From: UMGS1696 sp964634795
GTDB taxonomy: Bacteria > Bacillota > Clostridia > Oscillospirales > CAG-272
Assembly (NCBI GenBank): GCA_964634795.1
Contig: CAZWLL010000034.1
Span: 1 to 21,759, forward strand
Reading direction: 5' to 3'
DNA length: 21,759 nucleotides
The position numbers and the translations under genes were made by a program. This document shows, in pieces, positions 15,057 through 21,759 of the stretch. Numbering within the stretch: position 1 is the first letter of the stretch; every line of letters starts with the position of its first letter. Below the pieces are notes generated by a model. The model saw only the letters and a program-made list of their open reading frames with translations. It had not been told where the DNA came from and did not search any database.

Positions 15057-15775
15057 TGGCACTGTATGCCATGGCCGACCTTCACCTCTCGACCGAAAAC
15101 AACAAACCTATGGATATTTTCGGCTCAAGATGGCAGGGCTACACGGAAAAAATAAAAAAACGCTGGAATGCGGTCGTAGAGGACGGTGACACCGTAGTTA
15201 TTCCCGGAGACATATCGTGGGCGATGCGGCTGAATGAAGCCGAAGGTGATTTTCTTTTCATAGAACAGCTTAACGGAAAAAAGCTCATCGGCAAAGGAAA
15301 CCACGATTTCTGGTGGAGCAGTGAAAAGAAAATGACCGACGCGTTTTCGGCATGGGGAATATCGTCGATATCCTCCATGCACTGCAAGGCGTACGAGGTT
15401 GACGGCAAAATAATCTGCTTCTCGAGAGGCTGGTATGTCGAGCCGAAGGCGCAGGGAAAGATTTTCGATACGGATTACTCGAAAATCGTCGCGCGCGAAT
15501 GTGTTCGCCTCTCCCTCTCTCTTGACGAGGGAGTACGTCTGCGCGGCGAGAGAAGCAATATTCCCATTTACGTTTTCATGCATTTTCCTCCCGTATTCGG
15601 TGATTTCGTATGCAGACCGATAATCGAGACACTGCATAAATACGGTATCGAGCACGTTTTCTTCGGACACATTCACGGCTGTTATTCAGTACCGCCGTAT
15701 TGTGTCTATGACGGAATCAGAATGGAAATAATATCCTCCGACTACCTCGATTTTTATCCCAAAAGAATTTTCTGA
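15056..15775 (+). CDS. Calcineurin-like metallophosphoesterase
   Basis: This 239-residue protein shows the metal-binding motifs of calcineurin-like phosphoesterases in order: D8-x-H10 (MADLHLS), GD51-52 (PGDISW), GNHD 81-84 (GNHDFWW), then the late histidines in FMHFPPVF and FGHIHG. The family contains phosphatases, nucleotidases and cyclic-nucleotide phosphodiesterases; its substrate cannot be told. It starts on the last base of thrC by a TAATG overlap, so translation is coupled. That does not prove a role in threonine metabolism. Confidence 0.88.
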   Translation: MALYAMADLHLSTENNKPMDIFGSRWQGYTEKIKKRWNAVVEDGDTVVIPGDISWAMRLNEAEGDFLFIEQLNGKKLIGKGNHDFWWSSEKKMTDAFSAWGISSISSMHCKAYEVDGKIICFSRGWYVEPKAQGKIFDTDYSKIVARECVRLSLSLDEGVRLRGERSNIPIYVFMHFPPVFGDFVCRPIIETLHKYGIEHVFFGHIHGCYSVPPYCVYDGIRMEIISSDYLDFYPKRIF

Positions 15776-15836
15776 ATTACGCTTCAATTTTCCGCTCAGT
15801 TTACAGAAAATTCAAATACTTTCGTCTCAATAATCA

Positions 15837-15865
15837 TTGACAATTATACGGATTAATTGTAAAAT
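15837..15865 (+). promoter_or_regulatory. Sigma-A promoter upstream of tig
   Basis: A perfect TTGACA (15837-15842) and TAAAAT (15860-15865) are spaced by 17 nt, about 100 nt before the tig start codon. Confidence 0.8.
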
Positions 15866-15871
15866 ATAAAA

Positions 15872-15918
15872 AGCTATGCAGTACTATACTGATTTTTACG
15901 TTTGTGTAGCTGTTTTTT
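15872..15918 (+). terminator. Terminator-like hairpin in the tig leader
   Basis: AGCTATGC (15872-15879) pairs with GTGTAGCT (15904-15911), 8 bp with two wobbles and a long loop, followed by six T. Because it lies just downstream of the promoter it may attenuate tig, or it may end the upstream thrC transcript. Confidence 0.5.
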
Positions 15919-15966
15919 GCGAAAAAATACATAAGTTATATAAATTTCGAAGGAGATACATTAAAA

Positions 15967-17298
15967 ATGAGCCTGAAATCACAGGAAACCATCGCTCCGA
16001 ACCAGCAGAAAATTACTTTTGACGTTGACCATGCTACATTCGAAAATGCGATAAACAAGGTTTTCAAAAAATCTTCAAAAAATATTACAATCCCCGGATT
16101 CCGTAAGGGCAAAGCTCCCCGCAGCATCATCGAAAAGATGTACGGCAAGGAAGTATTCTACGAAGACGCTATCAACGAAATAATTCCCGACGCATATACC
16201 GCAGCTATCGCAGACGAAAAAAGAGTTATCGTAAGCCGTCCCGAATTCGACGTTGTTTCCATAGATGAGAACGGTGTGGTTCTCTCCGCTACATACTTCA
16301 CAAAGCCCGAGGTTGAGATTTCCGATTATCTCGGAATCGCAGTTGACCGTCCCGTATCTCACGCTACAGACGAAGAGGTTGAGGAAGAGCTCAAGAGAGT
16401 TCAGACCCGTAACTCCCGTATGATCGAAGTAAACGATCGTCCCGCACAGAACGATGACCTCGTTACAATCGATTTCGAAGGCTCCGTTGACGGTGTTCCT
16501 TTTGAAGGCGGCAAGGCTGACGGACATCAGCTCAAGCTCGGCTCAGGTCAGTTCATTCCCGGATTCGAAGATCAGGTATGCGGCCATTCCGTAGGCGACA
16601 AGTTCGATGTAAACGTAACATTCCCGGAAGATTACCATGCTAAAGAGCTCGCAGGCAAGGAAGCCGTATTTAAGTGCGTTCTTCACGACATAAAGTACAC
16701 AGAGCTTCCCACTCTCGATGACGATTTCGCTAAGGATGTTTCCGAATTCGATACACTCGACGAATACAAGGCAGACATAAAGGCAAAGGCAGAAGAGGCT
16801 CACTCAAAGCACGCCGACTCCCATGTTGACGAAGCTCTCACAAAGGCTCTTATCGAAAAGCTTCAGGGTGACATTCCCGAATGCATGTATGTCAACGAAA
16901 CCGAAAACCTCGTTCGTGACTACGACAACAGACTGAGAATGAACGGTCTCGACCTCAAGACCTACTTCCAGTACACAGGCATGGATCTCGATAAGCTCAG
17001 AGCTCAGATGAGACCCGACGCAGAACGTCAGGTAAAGACACGTCTTGCTCTCGAAAAGATCGCCGAGCTTGAAAATCTTCAGGTATCCGATGAGGAAATC
17101 GAAGCTGAATACAAGCGTCTCGCCGAGTATTACGGCATGGAAGAAGACAAGGTTAAGGACGCCGTAGACTCATCCGCTATAGCAGAAGACCTTAAGGTAA
17201 AGAAAGCTATCGAGCTCGTACGTGAAAAAGCAGTTGTTACCGAAGTTGAGCATGACGAGCACACTCATGATGCTCACGACGATCACGACGCCGAATAA
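15967..17298 (+). CDS. tig: Trigger factor (ribosome-associated chaperone and prolyl isomerase)
   Basis: This 443-residue chaperone meets nascent chains at the ribosome exit tunnel. Its N-terminal ribosome-binding signature is GFRKGKAP (44-51). An FKBP-type prolyl isomerase domain follows (about 155-245; DLVTIDFEGSVDGVPFEGG). The helical C-terminal chaperone arms run from about 250 to 425. The extreme C-terminus is unusual: an acidic, histidine-rich tail of about 18 residues with five His. The start follows AAGGAG. It heads the common tig-clpP-clpX block and ends with a weak terminator. Confidence 0.96.
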   Translation: MSLKSQETIAPNQQKITFDVDHATFENAINKVFKKSSKNITIPGFRKGKAPRSIIEKMYGKEVFYEDAINEIIPDAYTAAIADEKRVIVSRPEFDVVSIDENGVVLSATYFTKPEVEISDYLGIAVDRPVSHATDEEVEEELKRVQTRNSRMIEVNDRPAQNDDLVTIDFEGSVDGVPFEGGKADGHQLKLGSGQFIPGFEDQVCGHSVGDKFDVNVTFPEDYHAKELAGKEAVFKCVLHDIKYTELPTLDDDFAKDVSEFDTLDEYKADIKAKAEEAHSKHADSHVDEALTKALIEKLQGDIPECMYVNETENLVRDYDNRLRMNGLDLKTYFQYTGMDLDKLRAQMRPDAERQVKTRLALEKIAELENLQVSDEEIEAEYKRLAEYYGMEEDKVKDAVDSSAIAEDLKVKKAIELVREKAVVTEVEHDEHTHDAHDDHDAE

Positions 17299-17313
17299 TC
17301 ATAGTTAGTGATG

Positions 17314-17351
17314 CCGCCGCTGTCGGGAATCTGTTCTCACGCGGCGGTTTT
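17314..17351 (+). terminator. Terminator after tig
   Basis: CCGCCGC (17314-17320) pairs with GCGGCGG (17341-17347), followed by TTTT. The loop is 20 nt and the T-run is short, so partial read-through into clpP is likely. I saw no good promoter between this hairpin and clpP. Confidence 0.65.
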
Positions 17352-17430
17352 GACTTTAACGCAATTAAACTTCAAGCATATTTTGATTCAAACGCATTTT
17401 TAACCACACAGCAACAAAGGAGGCATTATT

Positions 17431-18015
17431 ATGGCACTTGTACCGATGGTAGTTGAACAAACAAGCCGCGGCGAACGTTCATACGATATATATTCAAGAC
17501 TTCTCAACGACAGAATTATTTTTCTCGCGGATGAAGTAAACGACACAACGGCATCTCTTGTTGTCGCTCAGCTTCTTTATCTCGAGGTTGAAGATCCCGA
17601 CAAGGATATTTCACTTTACATAAACTCCCCCGGCGGATCTATTACCGCAGGCATGGCAATATACGACACCATGAATTACATCAAATGCGATGTTTCCACT
17701 ATCTGTATCGGTATGGCGGCATCAATGGGAGCGTTTCTTCTCTCGTCAGGCGCAAAAGGAAAGCGTCTCGCACTGCCGAACAGTGAAATCATGATTCATC
17801 AGCCTCTCGGAGGCATGCAGGGTCAGGCAACGGATATTAAAATACACGCCGACCGTATTCTCCGCACAAGAGACACACTTAACTCAATCCTTTCGAAGAA
17901 CACGGGAAAGCCCATTGATGTAATCGCAAAGGATACCGAACGCGATAACTTCATGTCAGCCGAGGAAGCACTTAACTACGGACTTATCGACAAGGTTATC
18001 GACCGCCGTCCTTGA
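17431..18015 (+). CDS. clpP: ATP-dependent Clp protease proteolytic subunit
   Basis: This 194-residue serine protease forms the tetradecameric chamber of the Clp protease. The catalytic triad is S98 (GMAASMG), H123 (MIHQPLGG) and D172 (ERDNFMS). The N-terminal MALVPMVVEQ loop contacts ClpX. The length is standard. An AAAGGAGG ribosome site lies upstream. It is followed after 38 bp by clpX, its ATPase partner. Confidence 0.98.
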   Translation: MALVPMVVEQTSRGERSYDIYSRLLNDRIIFLADEVNDTTASLVVAQLLYLEVEDPDKDISLYINSPGGSITAGMAIYDTMNYIKCDVSTICIGMAASMGAFLLSSGAKGKRLALPNSEIMIHQPLGGMQGQATDIKIHADRILRTRDTLNSILSKNTGKPIDVIAKDTERDNFMSAEEALNYGLIDKVIDRRP

Positions 18016-18053
18016 ATCAATTAAACGAAAGGTAACCGAAAGGGATCTCCCAT

Positions 18054-19367
18054 ATGCCAACAAATAAAAACAACGGACGTATAAAGATTCCGCATGAATG
18101 TGCTTTCTGCGGAAGAGATGAGGATCAGGTTGAATTTCTCATTCCCTCTCCGAAGGGCATATATATATGCGATAAGTGCATAGAAGCATGCAACGATATC
18201 ATATTCGATCACTTTTCCGCAGATAACGATGAAGGAATCCATGCGTCTCTCGCAGAACAGGCTCTCCCGAAGCCTATGGAAATTAAGGCCACTCTCGACG
18301 AGTACATCATCGGACAGGACAGCGCGAAAATAGCGCTGTCGGTAGCGGTATACAATCACTACAAAAGACTTCTCCAGAACGATGCCAAGCAAAAGCTTGA
18401 AAACGCCGCGAAAAACAAGAAGGACAAGGACAATGCCGTTGTCGATGACGTCGAAATTCAGAAGAGCAATGTTCTTCTTATCGGCCCGACCGGTGTAGGT
18501 AAAACATTCCTCGCGCAGACTCTGGCTAAAACGCTTAAGGTACCGTTCGCAATCGCAGACGCTACCACACTTACAGAAGCCGGATATGTCGGTGAGGACG
18601 TTGAGAACATCCTTCTCAGACTGATTCAGGCGGCGGACTATGATGTTTCACTTGCCGAGCGCGGAATAATTTACATAGACGAAATCGATAAAATATCGAG
18701 ACGAAGCGAAAACCGCTCCATAACACGTGATGTTTCCGGCGAGGGTGTACAGCAGGCTCTCCTCAAAATTCTCGAGGGAACCGTAGCCAATGTTCCTCCG
18801 CAGGGCGGAAGAAAGCACCCCAATCAGGAATTCATACAGATCAACACCGAAAACATACTTTTTATCTGCGGAGGAGCGTTTGACACTCTCGACCAGATTA
18901 TAGAAGCGCGCAAGGGTCAATCCGTAATGGGCTTCGGCGGTGAAATCAAGAAAAAAGAAGAAAAACGCCGCGAAAACATATTCAAGGATGTCACTGCGCA
19001 TGATATCGTAAAGTTCGGCCTCATACCCGAGCTTGTCGGACGTCTTCCCGTCATCGTAGGTCTTGAGAATCTCGATGCCGACGCGCTGGTACGTATTCTT
19101 CGCGAGCCGAAAAACTGTCTCGTTAAGCAGTACAAAAAGCTTTTCGAAATGGACGACGTGGAGCTTGAATTCACGCCCGAGGCATTGCGTGCGGTTGCCG
19201 ACCGTGCTATAGAGCGCAACACGGGCGCGCGCGGACTCCGCTCGATTCTCGAGGAAACCATGACAAACCTCATGTACACAATTCCCTCCCGTGACGACGT
19301 AGCTAAGGTTACGATTACGGAAGGCGTAATAAAGGGTACGGATGAGCCTCAGCTCACGCTGAAATAA
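18054..19367 (+). CDS. clpX: Clp protease ATP-binding subunit ClpX
   Basis: This 437-residue AAA+ unfoldase feeds substrates to ClpP. It has the N-terminal C4 zinc-binding domain (C16, C19, C39, C42), Walker A GPTGVGKT (144-151), pore loop GYVGE (177-181), Walker B IIYIDE (205-210), and the ClpP-binding loop written MGF (about 287-289) instead of IGF. A lysine-rich insert (about 110-135) before Walker A is a little longer than in E. coli ClpX. Ribosome site AAAGGG overlaps a small GGGA-TC-TCCC palindrome just before the ATG. It is followed by a strong terminator. Confidence 0.98.
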   Translation: MPTNKNNGRIKIPHECAFCGRDEDQVEFLIPSPKGIYICDKCIEACNDIIFDHFSADNDEGIHASLAEQALPKPMEIKATLDEYIIGQDSAKIALSVAVYNHYKRLLQNDAKQKLENAAKNKKDKDNAVVDDVEIQKSNVLLIGPTGVGKTFLAQTLAKTLKVPFAIADATTLTEAGYVGEDVENILLRLIQAADYDVSLAERGIIYIDEIDKISRRSENRSITRDVSGEGVQQALLKILEGTVANVPPQGGRKHPNQEFIQINTENILFICGGAFDTLDQIIEARKGQSVMGFGGEIKKKEEKRRENIFKDVTAHDIVKFGLIPELVGRLPVIVGLENLDADALVRILREPKNCLVKQYKKLFEMDDVELEFTPEALRAVADRAIERNTGARGLRSILEETMTNLMYTIPSRDDVAKVTITEGVIKGTDEPQLTLK

Positions 19368-19392
19368 CCCGCAAATCAAGCATTATAGCATC

Positions 19393-19431
19393 AAAATTGC
19401 GTCATATTTTGTGATATTACGCAATTTTTTT
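19393..19431 (+). terminator. Rho-independent terminator after clpX
   Basis: The perfect 10-bp stem AAAATTGCGT/ACGCAATTTT encloses a 16-nt loop and runs into a T-tract, 25 nt after the clpX stop. Confidence 0.82.
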
Positions 19432-19452
19432 GTTAAGAAACGTTGCCTTATA

Positions 19453-19481
19453 TTTACAAAGAACAATTTTTACGATATAAT
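19453..19481 (+). promoter_or_regulatory. Sigma-A promoter of the solute-binding lipoprotein gene
   Basis: TTTACA (19453-19458) and TATAAT (19476-19481) are spaced by 17 nt. Confidence 0.82.
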
Positions 19482-19498
19482 AATTGTGTATCGTAAAA
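19468..19498. promoter_or_regulatory. Operator-like inverted repeat at the solute-binding protein promoter
   Basis: A perfect 10-bp inverted repeat, TTTTACGATA-N11-TATCGTAAAA, covers the -10 box and the predicted start site. Because one arm lies upstream of the transcription start, it is better explained as a DNA-binding site than as an RNA hairpin. Confidence 0.6.
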
Positions 19499-19523
19499 TC
19501 TATATAAAAATCAAGGAGATATA

Positions 19524-20999
19524 ATGAAAAAAGCAATATCACTTTTGCTGATTTTAAGCTGTCTTATGTCGACACTGTTCTGCTCATGCTCCGACAACGG
19601 AAGCAGCAGTACAGACACATCCTCGGAAACATCGTCAACCGAAACAGCTTCAGCAAGCACGGATGAAACAGCAATTGAAACAGAAGCCGAAACACAGCTC
19701 ACACACGGACTCGAGCCTGCCGACTTTGAGGGTGCAACCTGTACAACTCTTATAAGAACAAGCAAGCTCTCTCACTTTGTAGCGGACGAGCTCACAGGCG
19801 AGGCACTGAACGACGCGGTTTACGAAAGAAACAACACAGTATCGGAAGAGTTCGGCGTAAAGCTCGAATTCGTAGATGTTACCGACGACGGCTCTACCTT
19901 CAACAACACAATCAGCCAGAGCGTTACATCAAACGACGGCGCATATGATATCGTTGCTCCCGACTACTGGTGGCAGACCGAGGTTCACGGCTGGTTCATG
20001 AACCTTATGGAAGTATCGAAGCTTCAGCTCGATCAGCCTTGGTGGTGCCAGGGTTGGAATAACGCGGCAGAGGTAGCAGGTACCCTTCCCGGAGCCGTAG
20101 GTTATTACACCCTCGACATGGTTCAGAACATGAACATGATATTCTTCAACAAGAGTCTTTATGACACGCTGTCATTCGATTCCGTATATTCGCTTGACGG
20201 TCTTTACAACACCGTAAGAGAGGGCAAATGGACATACGATTTGTTCTCACAGATGTGCACCGCAGCCGCAAGCGACCTCGACGGTGACGGAACATTTACC
20301 GATAACGACCGTTACGGCTCCATTTCCGACCTTCAGTCCGGCCGTGCTCTTCTTTGGAGCTTAGGTCTTGAGCTCTGCACAAAGGACGCAGAAGGAAACC
20401 TCACACCTACACTTACAACAGAAAAGAACTACAACATATTCAAGACAGCTCTCTCATTCTATGAAGACACCGCGAACTCCTACGGAAAATACGGCAGTGA
20501 ATTCTTCATGAGCGACAAGGCACTGTTCTATATGTCAAATATCAACTGCGCTACATACCTTCGTGATATGGAAAGCGACTTCGGCGTAATACCGTATCCT
20601 AAGTACGATGAATCCGATGAAACATACCGCAGCCGCAACATAGGTTCATCATATTTCGCTATCCCGATTACCGCAGTAAACTCCGATATGTCGGCAACCG
20701 TTCTCGAAGCACAGAACTTCTACAGCTACCGTGACGTTCTTTCCACATACTACGATACAATTCTCAAGAGCAAGGTAGCTCGTGACGAGGAAACACGTGA
20801 AATGCTCGACCTCGTTGTTGACACATGCTATATCGACCCGTTCTTCGTATACGGCTCTAACCTCTCCGGCGTAGCGGATATTCCCTTCAATCTTGTTACA
20901 TCTAAGACCGACACATATATGTCCAAGATGAAGACTATCGAAAAGGTTATAACAAAGTCACTTAACAAGATGATCGATGCTATACAGCCCGACGCGTAA
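19524..20999 (+). CDS. Extracellular solute-binding lipoprotein (ABC importer family 1 type)
   Basis: This 491-residue protein has a lipoprotein signal (MKKAISLLLILSC...), with C22 in LFCSCS as the probable lipidated cysteine. A Ser/Thr/Glu-rich linker (about 23-60) is followed by a large domain like carbohydrate-binding proteins of ABC importers, with DIVAPDYWWQTEVHGWF, MNMIFFNKSLYD and DLDGDGTFTDNDRYG, which resembles a calcium-binding DxDGDG loop. It would sit on the outer face of the membrane and deliver a sugar or oligosaccharide. No permease or ATPase gene lies next to it. The ribosome site AAGGAG is strong. The substrate is unknown. Confidence 0.88.
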   Translation: MKKAISLLLILSCLMSTLFCSCSDNGSSSTDTSSETSSTETASASTDETAIETEAETQLTHGLEPADFEGATCTTLIRTSKLSHFVADELTGEALNDAVYERNNTVSEEFGVKLEFVDVTDDGSTFNNTISQSVTSNDGAYDIVAPDYWWQTEVHGWFMNLMEVSKLQLDQPWWCQGWNNAAEVAGTLPGAVGYYTLDMVQNMNMIFFNKSLYDTLSFDSVYSLDGLYNTVREGKWTYDLFSQMCTAAASDLDGDGTFTDNDRYGSISDLQSGRALLWSLGLELCTKDAEGNLTPTLTTEKNYNIFKTALSFYEDTANSYGKYGSEFFMSDKALFYMSNINCATYLRDMESDFGVIPYPKYDESDETYRSRNIGSSYFAIPITAVNSDMSATVLEAQNFYSYRDVLSTYYDTILKSKVARDEETREMLDLVVDTCYIDPFFVYGSNLSGVADIPFNLVTSKTDTYMSKMKTIEKVITKSLNKMIDAIQPDA

Positions 21000-21055
21000 A
21001 ACAGTCACCTGAAAACAAGTCTCAGCAAGCTTATAAAGCAAGCTTAAAGAAAGCT

Positions 21056-21084
21056 TTAACGGATTCCCTGTAAAAGATTATGAT
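21056..21084 (+). promoter_or_regulatory. Possible promoter of the small membrane protein gene
   Basis: TTAACG (21056-21061) and TATGAT (21079-21084) are spaced by 17 nt. The -35 is poor. No terminator is seen between 21000 and 21055, so read-through from the lipoprotein gene is also possible. Confidence 0.4.
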
Positions 21085-21121
21085 TATTCTGTCCGAAATA
21101 TAAATTCAAAGGAGAAAGCAT

Positions 21122-21355
21122 ATGAAACAGTTTATCGATTCTATTGACGCACTGCCTCTGCTCGTTAAGGTCATTCTCGCAATTCCCGCGCTTGACATAG
21201 TGTGGGGAATCTACCGTATCGTATCCGCGCTCGACAGAAAAGACACAGTCTCTCTCATCATCTCGATAATACTCCTTTTCATTCCCTTTATGTGGGTGAT
21301 AGATATCATATTCATCCTTTTAAAGGGCAATGTTTGGAGCTATAAGGCCGCATAA
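21122..21355 (+). CDS. Small hydrophobic membrane protein of unknown function
   Basis: I do not recognise this 77-residue protein. It has two hydrophobic segments (about residues 13-34 and 43-68) separated by a charged turn, ALDRKDT, which suggests a hairpin in the membrane with a short basic end (KGNVWSYKAA). The start follows a strong AAAGGAGAAAGCAT ribosome site. The well-formed translation signal and even codon pattern support a real gene. It stands 122 bp after the lipoprotein gene on the same strand. A link with that gene is possible but not shown. Confidence 0.72.
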   Translation: MKQFIDSIDALPLLVKVILAIPALDIVWGIYRIVSALDRKDTVSLIISIILLFIPFMWVIDIIFILLKGNVWSYKAA

Positions 21356-21399
21356 CCGAGCAATATTTCTATATTTTTCCTGTAATTTCACTAAACCCC

Positions 21400-21428
21400 T
21401 TGACAAGTCCGCCGCCGCGTGATATAAT
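21400..21428 (+). promoter_or_regulatory. Consensus promoter of tRNA-Leu
   Basis: A perfect TTGACA (21400-21405) and a perfect TATAAT (21423-21428) are spaced by 17 nt, 24 nt before the tRNA. Confidence 0.88.
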
Positions 21429-21452
21429 TAAGCGTCCGATAAAAAGGAGCAT

Positions 21453-21537
21453 GCGGAAGTGGCGGAACTGGCAGACGCGCACGTTTGAGGGGCGTGTGGT
21501 ACACACCATACGGGTTCAAGTCCCGTTTTCCGCACCA
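21453..21537 (+). tRNA. tRNA-Leu (anticodon GAG)
   Basis: The acceptor stem GCGGAAG/TTTCCGC, D-arm GGCGGAACTGGCAGACGC, T-arm CGGGTTCAAGTCCCG and a long variable arm identify a class II tRNA. The anticodon loop TTGAGGG gives GAG at positions 34-36, decoding CUC and CUU. Discriminator A and a genomically encoded CCA (21535-21537) are present, unlike the tRNA-Ser in the same window. It forms a single-tRNA unit with a consensus promoter and its own terminator. Confidence 0.97.
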
Positions 21538-21545
21538 AACAAAAC

Positions 21546-21625
21546 AATCCGAACCAAAACTTCCGAATGTCCGATTTAATCTCATGGTTAATCGCGCATT
21601 CATCGAAAAACGGTTCGGATTTTTT
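21546..21625 (+). terminator. Long nested terminator after tRNA-Leu
   Basis: AATCCGAACC (21546-21555) pairs perfectly with GGTTCGGATT (21612-21621), and the stem runs into a T-run. The 56-nt loop holds further stems (GAATG/CATTC and CGATTtAA/TTAATCG), so this is an unusually long, branched or stacked hairpin. Confidence 0.75.
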
Positions 21626-21644
21626 ATTGCATATAAATACAATA

Positions 21645-21673
21645 AGGGAGAATTTCCAAAGGAAATTCTCCCT
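21645..21673. repeat. Perfect 13-bp hairpin at the right end
   Basis: AGGGAGAATTTCC-AAA-GGAAATTCTCCCT is a perfect inverted repeat with a 3-nt loop. On the minus strand it is followed by TTATTGT, so it could terminate a leftward gene beyond the window, or be part of a dispersed structured repeat with the next stem. Confidence 0.75.
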
Positions 21674-21676
21674 CGC

Positions 21677-21722
21677 GGGGCGGCTTCTCCACTGTGTTAC
21701 AGTTACTGTAGCGAGAATCCCC
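21677..21722. repeat. Second imperfect stem-loop at the right end
   Basis: GGGG (21677-21680) and TTCTC (21685-21689) pair with GAGAA (21713-21717) and CCCC (21719-21722). An inner TACAGT-T-ACTGTA palindrome lies at the tip. Together with the hairpin before it, this looks like a small structured intergenic element cut by the window end. Confidence 0.45.
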
Positions 21723-21759
21723 TCCTCTTAGCTCTGTCTTCATCATTGATCGAAAAGGA

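Noticed and set aside
17350..17380. TTGACT as the -35 of a clpP promoter
   Set aside because: No acceptable -10 hexamer lies 16-18 nt downstream.
21025..21055. Repeated AAGCTT motifs after the lipoprotein gene as a terminator
   Set aside because: Short direct and inverted repeats are present but there is no T-run and no stable single stem.
21703..21759. Minus-strand open frame entering from the right edge and ending at 21703 after 18 codons
   Set aside because: It is too short to judge, shows no recognisable motif, and lies in a stem-loop-rich stretch. It could be a gene end but I cannot support it.

Overview
The window looks like part of a low-to-mid GC Clostridia (Bacillota) chromosome, probably a gut-type anaerobe recovered as a metagenome assembly. 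The reasons are the gene orders lepB-rbgA-rnhB-yraN and tig-clpP-clpX, an ECF thiamine uptake protein (ThiT) under a TPP riboswitch, near-consensus sigma-A promoters with 17-nt spacers, strong AGGAG-type ribosome sites, and a run of exactly 100 N (10006-10105) that looks like a scaffold gap. The genus cannot be fixed from sequence alone. I see no phage, IS element, CRISPR array or complete mobile element.

Layout. 41-1207: MalY/PatB-type aminotransferase with its own terminator. 1310-1482: tRNA-Ser(UGA) unit. 1529-2662 (minus): Gfo/Idh/MocA-type oxidoreductase with an altered EKP motif. 2831-3734 (minus): thiT with terminator, TPP riboswitch leader and consensus promoter. 3838-7448: a three-gene membrane-stress-like cluster (SPFH/zinc-ribbon, double zinc-ribbon membrane protein, TPM-domain protein) resembling ydjI-ydjG-ydjH of Bacillus subtilis. 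7464-7911 (minus): rpsT. 8011-15775: a long co-directional housekeeping run (ApgM-type enzyme/proposed homoserine kinase, lepB interrupted by the gap, rbgA, rnhB, yraN, a decayed GNAT gene, M19 dipeptidase, thrC, metallophosphoesterase). 15837-19431: tig, clpP, clpX. 19453-20999: a lone solute-binding lipoprotein with a palindromic operator-like site. 21122-21355: small two-segment membrane protein. 21400-21625: tRNA-Leu(GAG) unit. 21645-21759: tail made of two stem-loops, resembling a dispersed structured repeat or the end of a neighbouring unit.

How the parts connect. ApgM-like enzyme and ThrC may supply consecutive steps of threonine synthesis (homoserine to phosphohomoserine to threonine). 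RbgA, S20, RNase HII and trigger factor belong to ribosome, replication and protein-folding housekeeping. Trigger factor, ClpP and ClpX form the usual folding/proteolysis block. The SPFH-zinc-ribbon-TPM cluster probably acts at the membrane.

Non-coding stretches above 300 bases. 1208-1528 holds a terminator, the tRNA-Ser promoter, the tRNA and a bidirectional terminator. 3467-3950 holds the thiT leader (riboswitch and terminator) and two divergent consensus promoters. 7786-8146 holds the rpsT leader and promoter, the apgM promoter and AT-rich palindromes, with no gene seen. The most unusual signal is in the thiT leader: one 11-nt segment can pair either with the 5' end of the TPP riboswitch or with thiT codons 2-4, which suggests a built-in translational switch in addition to the terminator.
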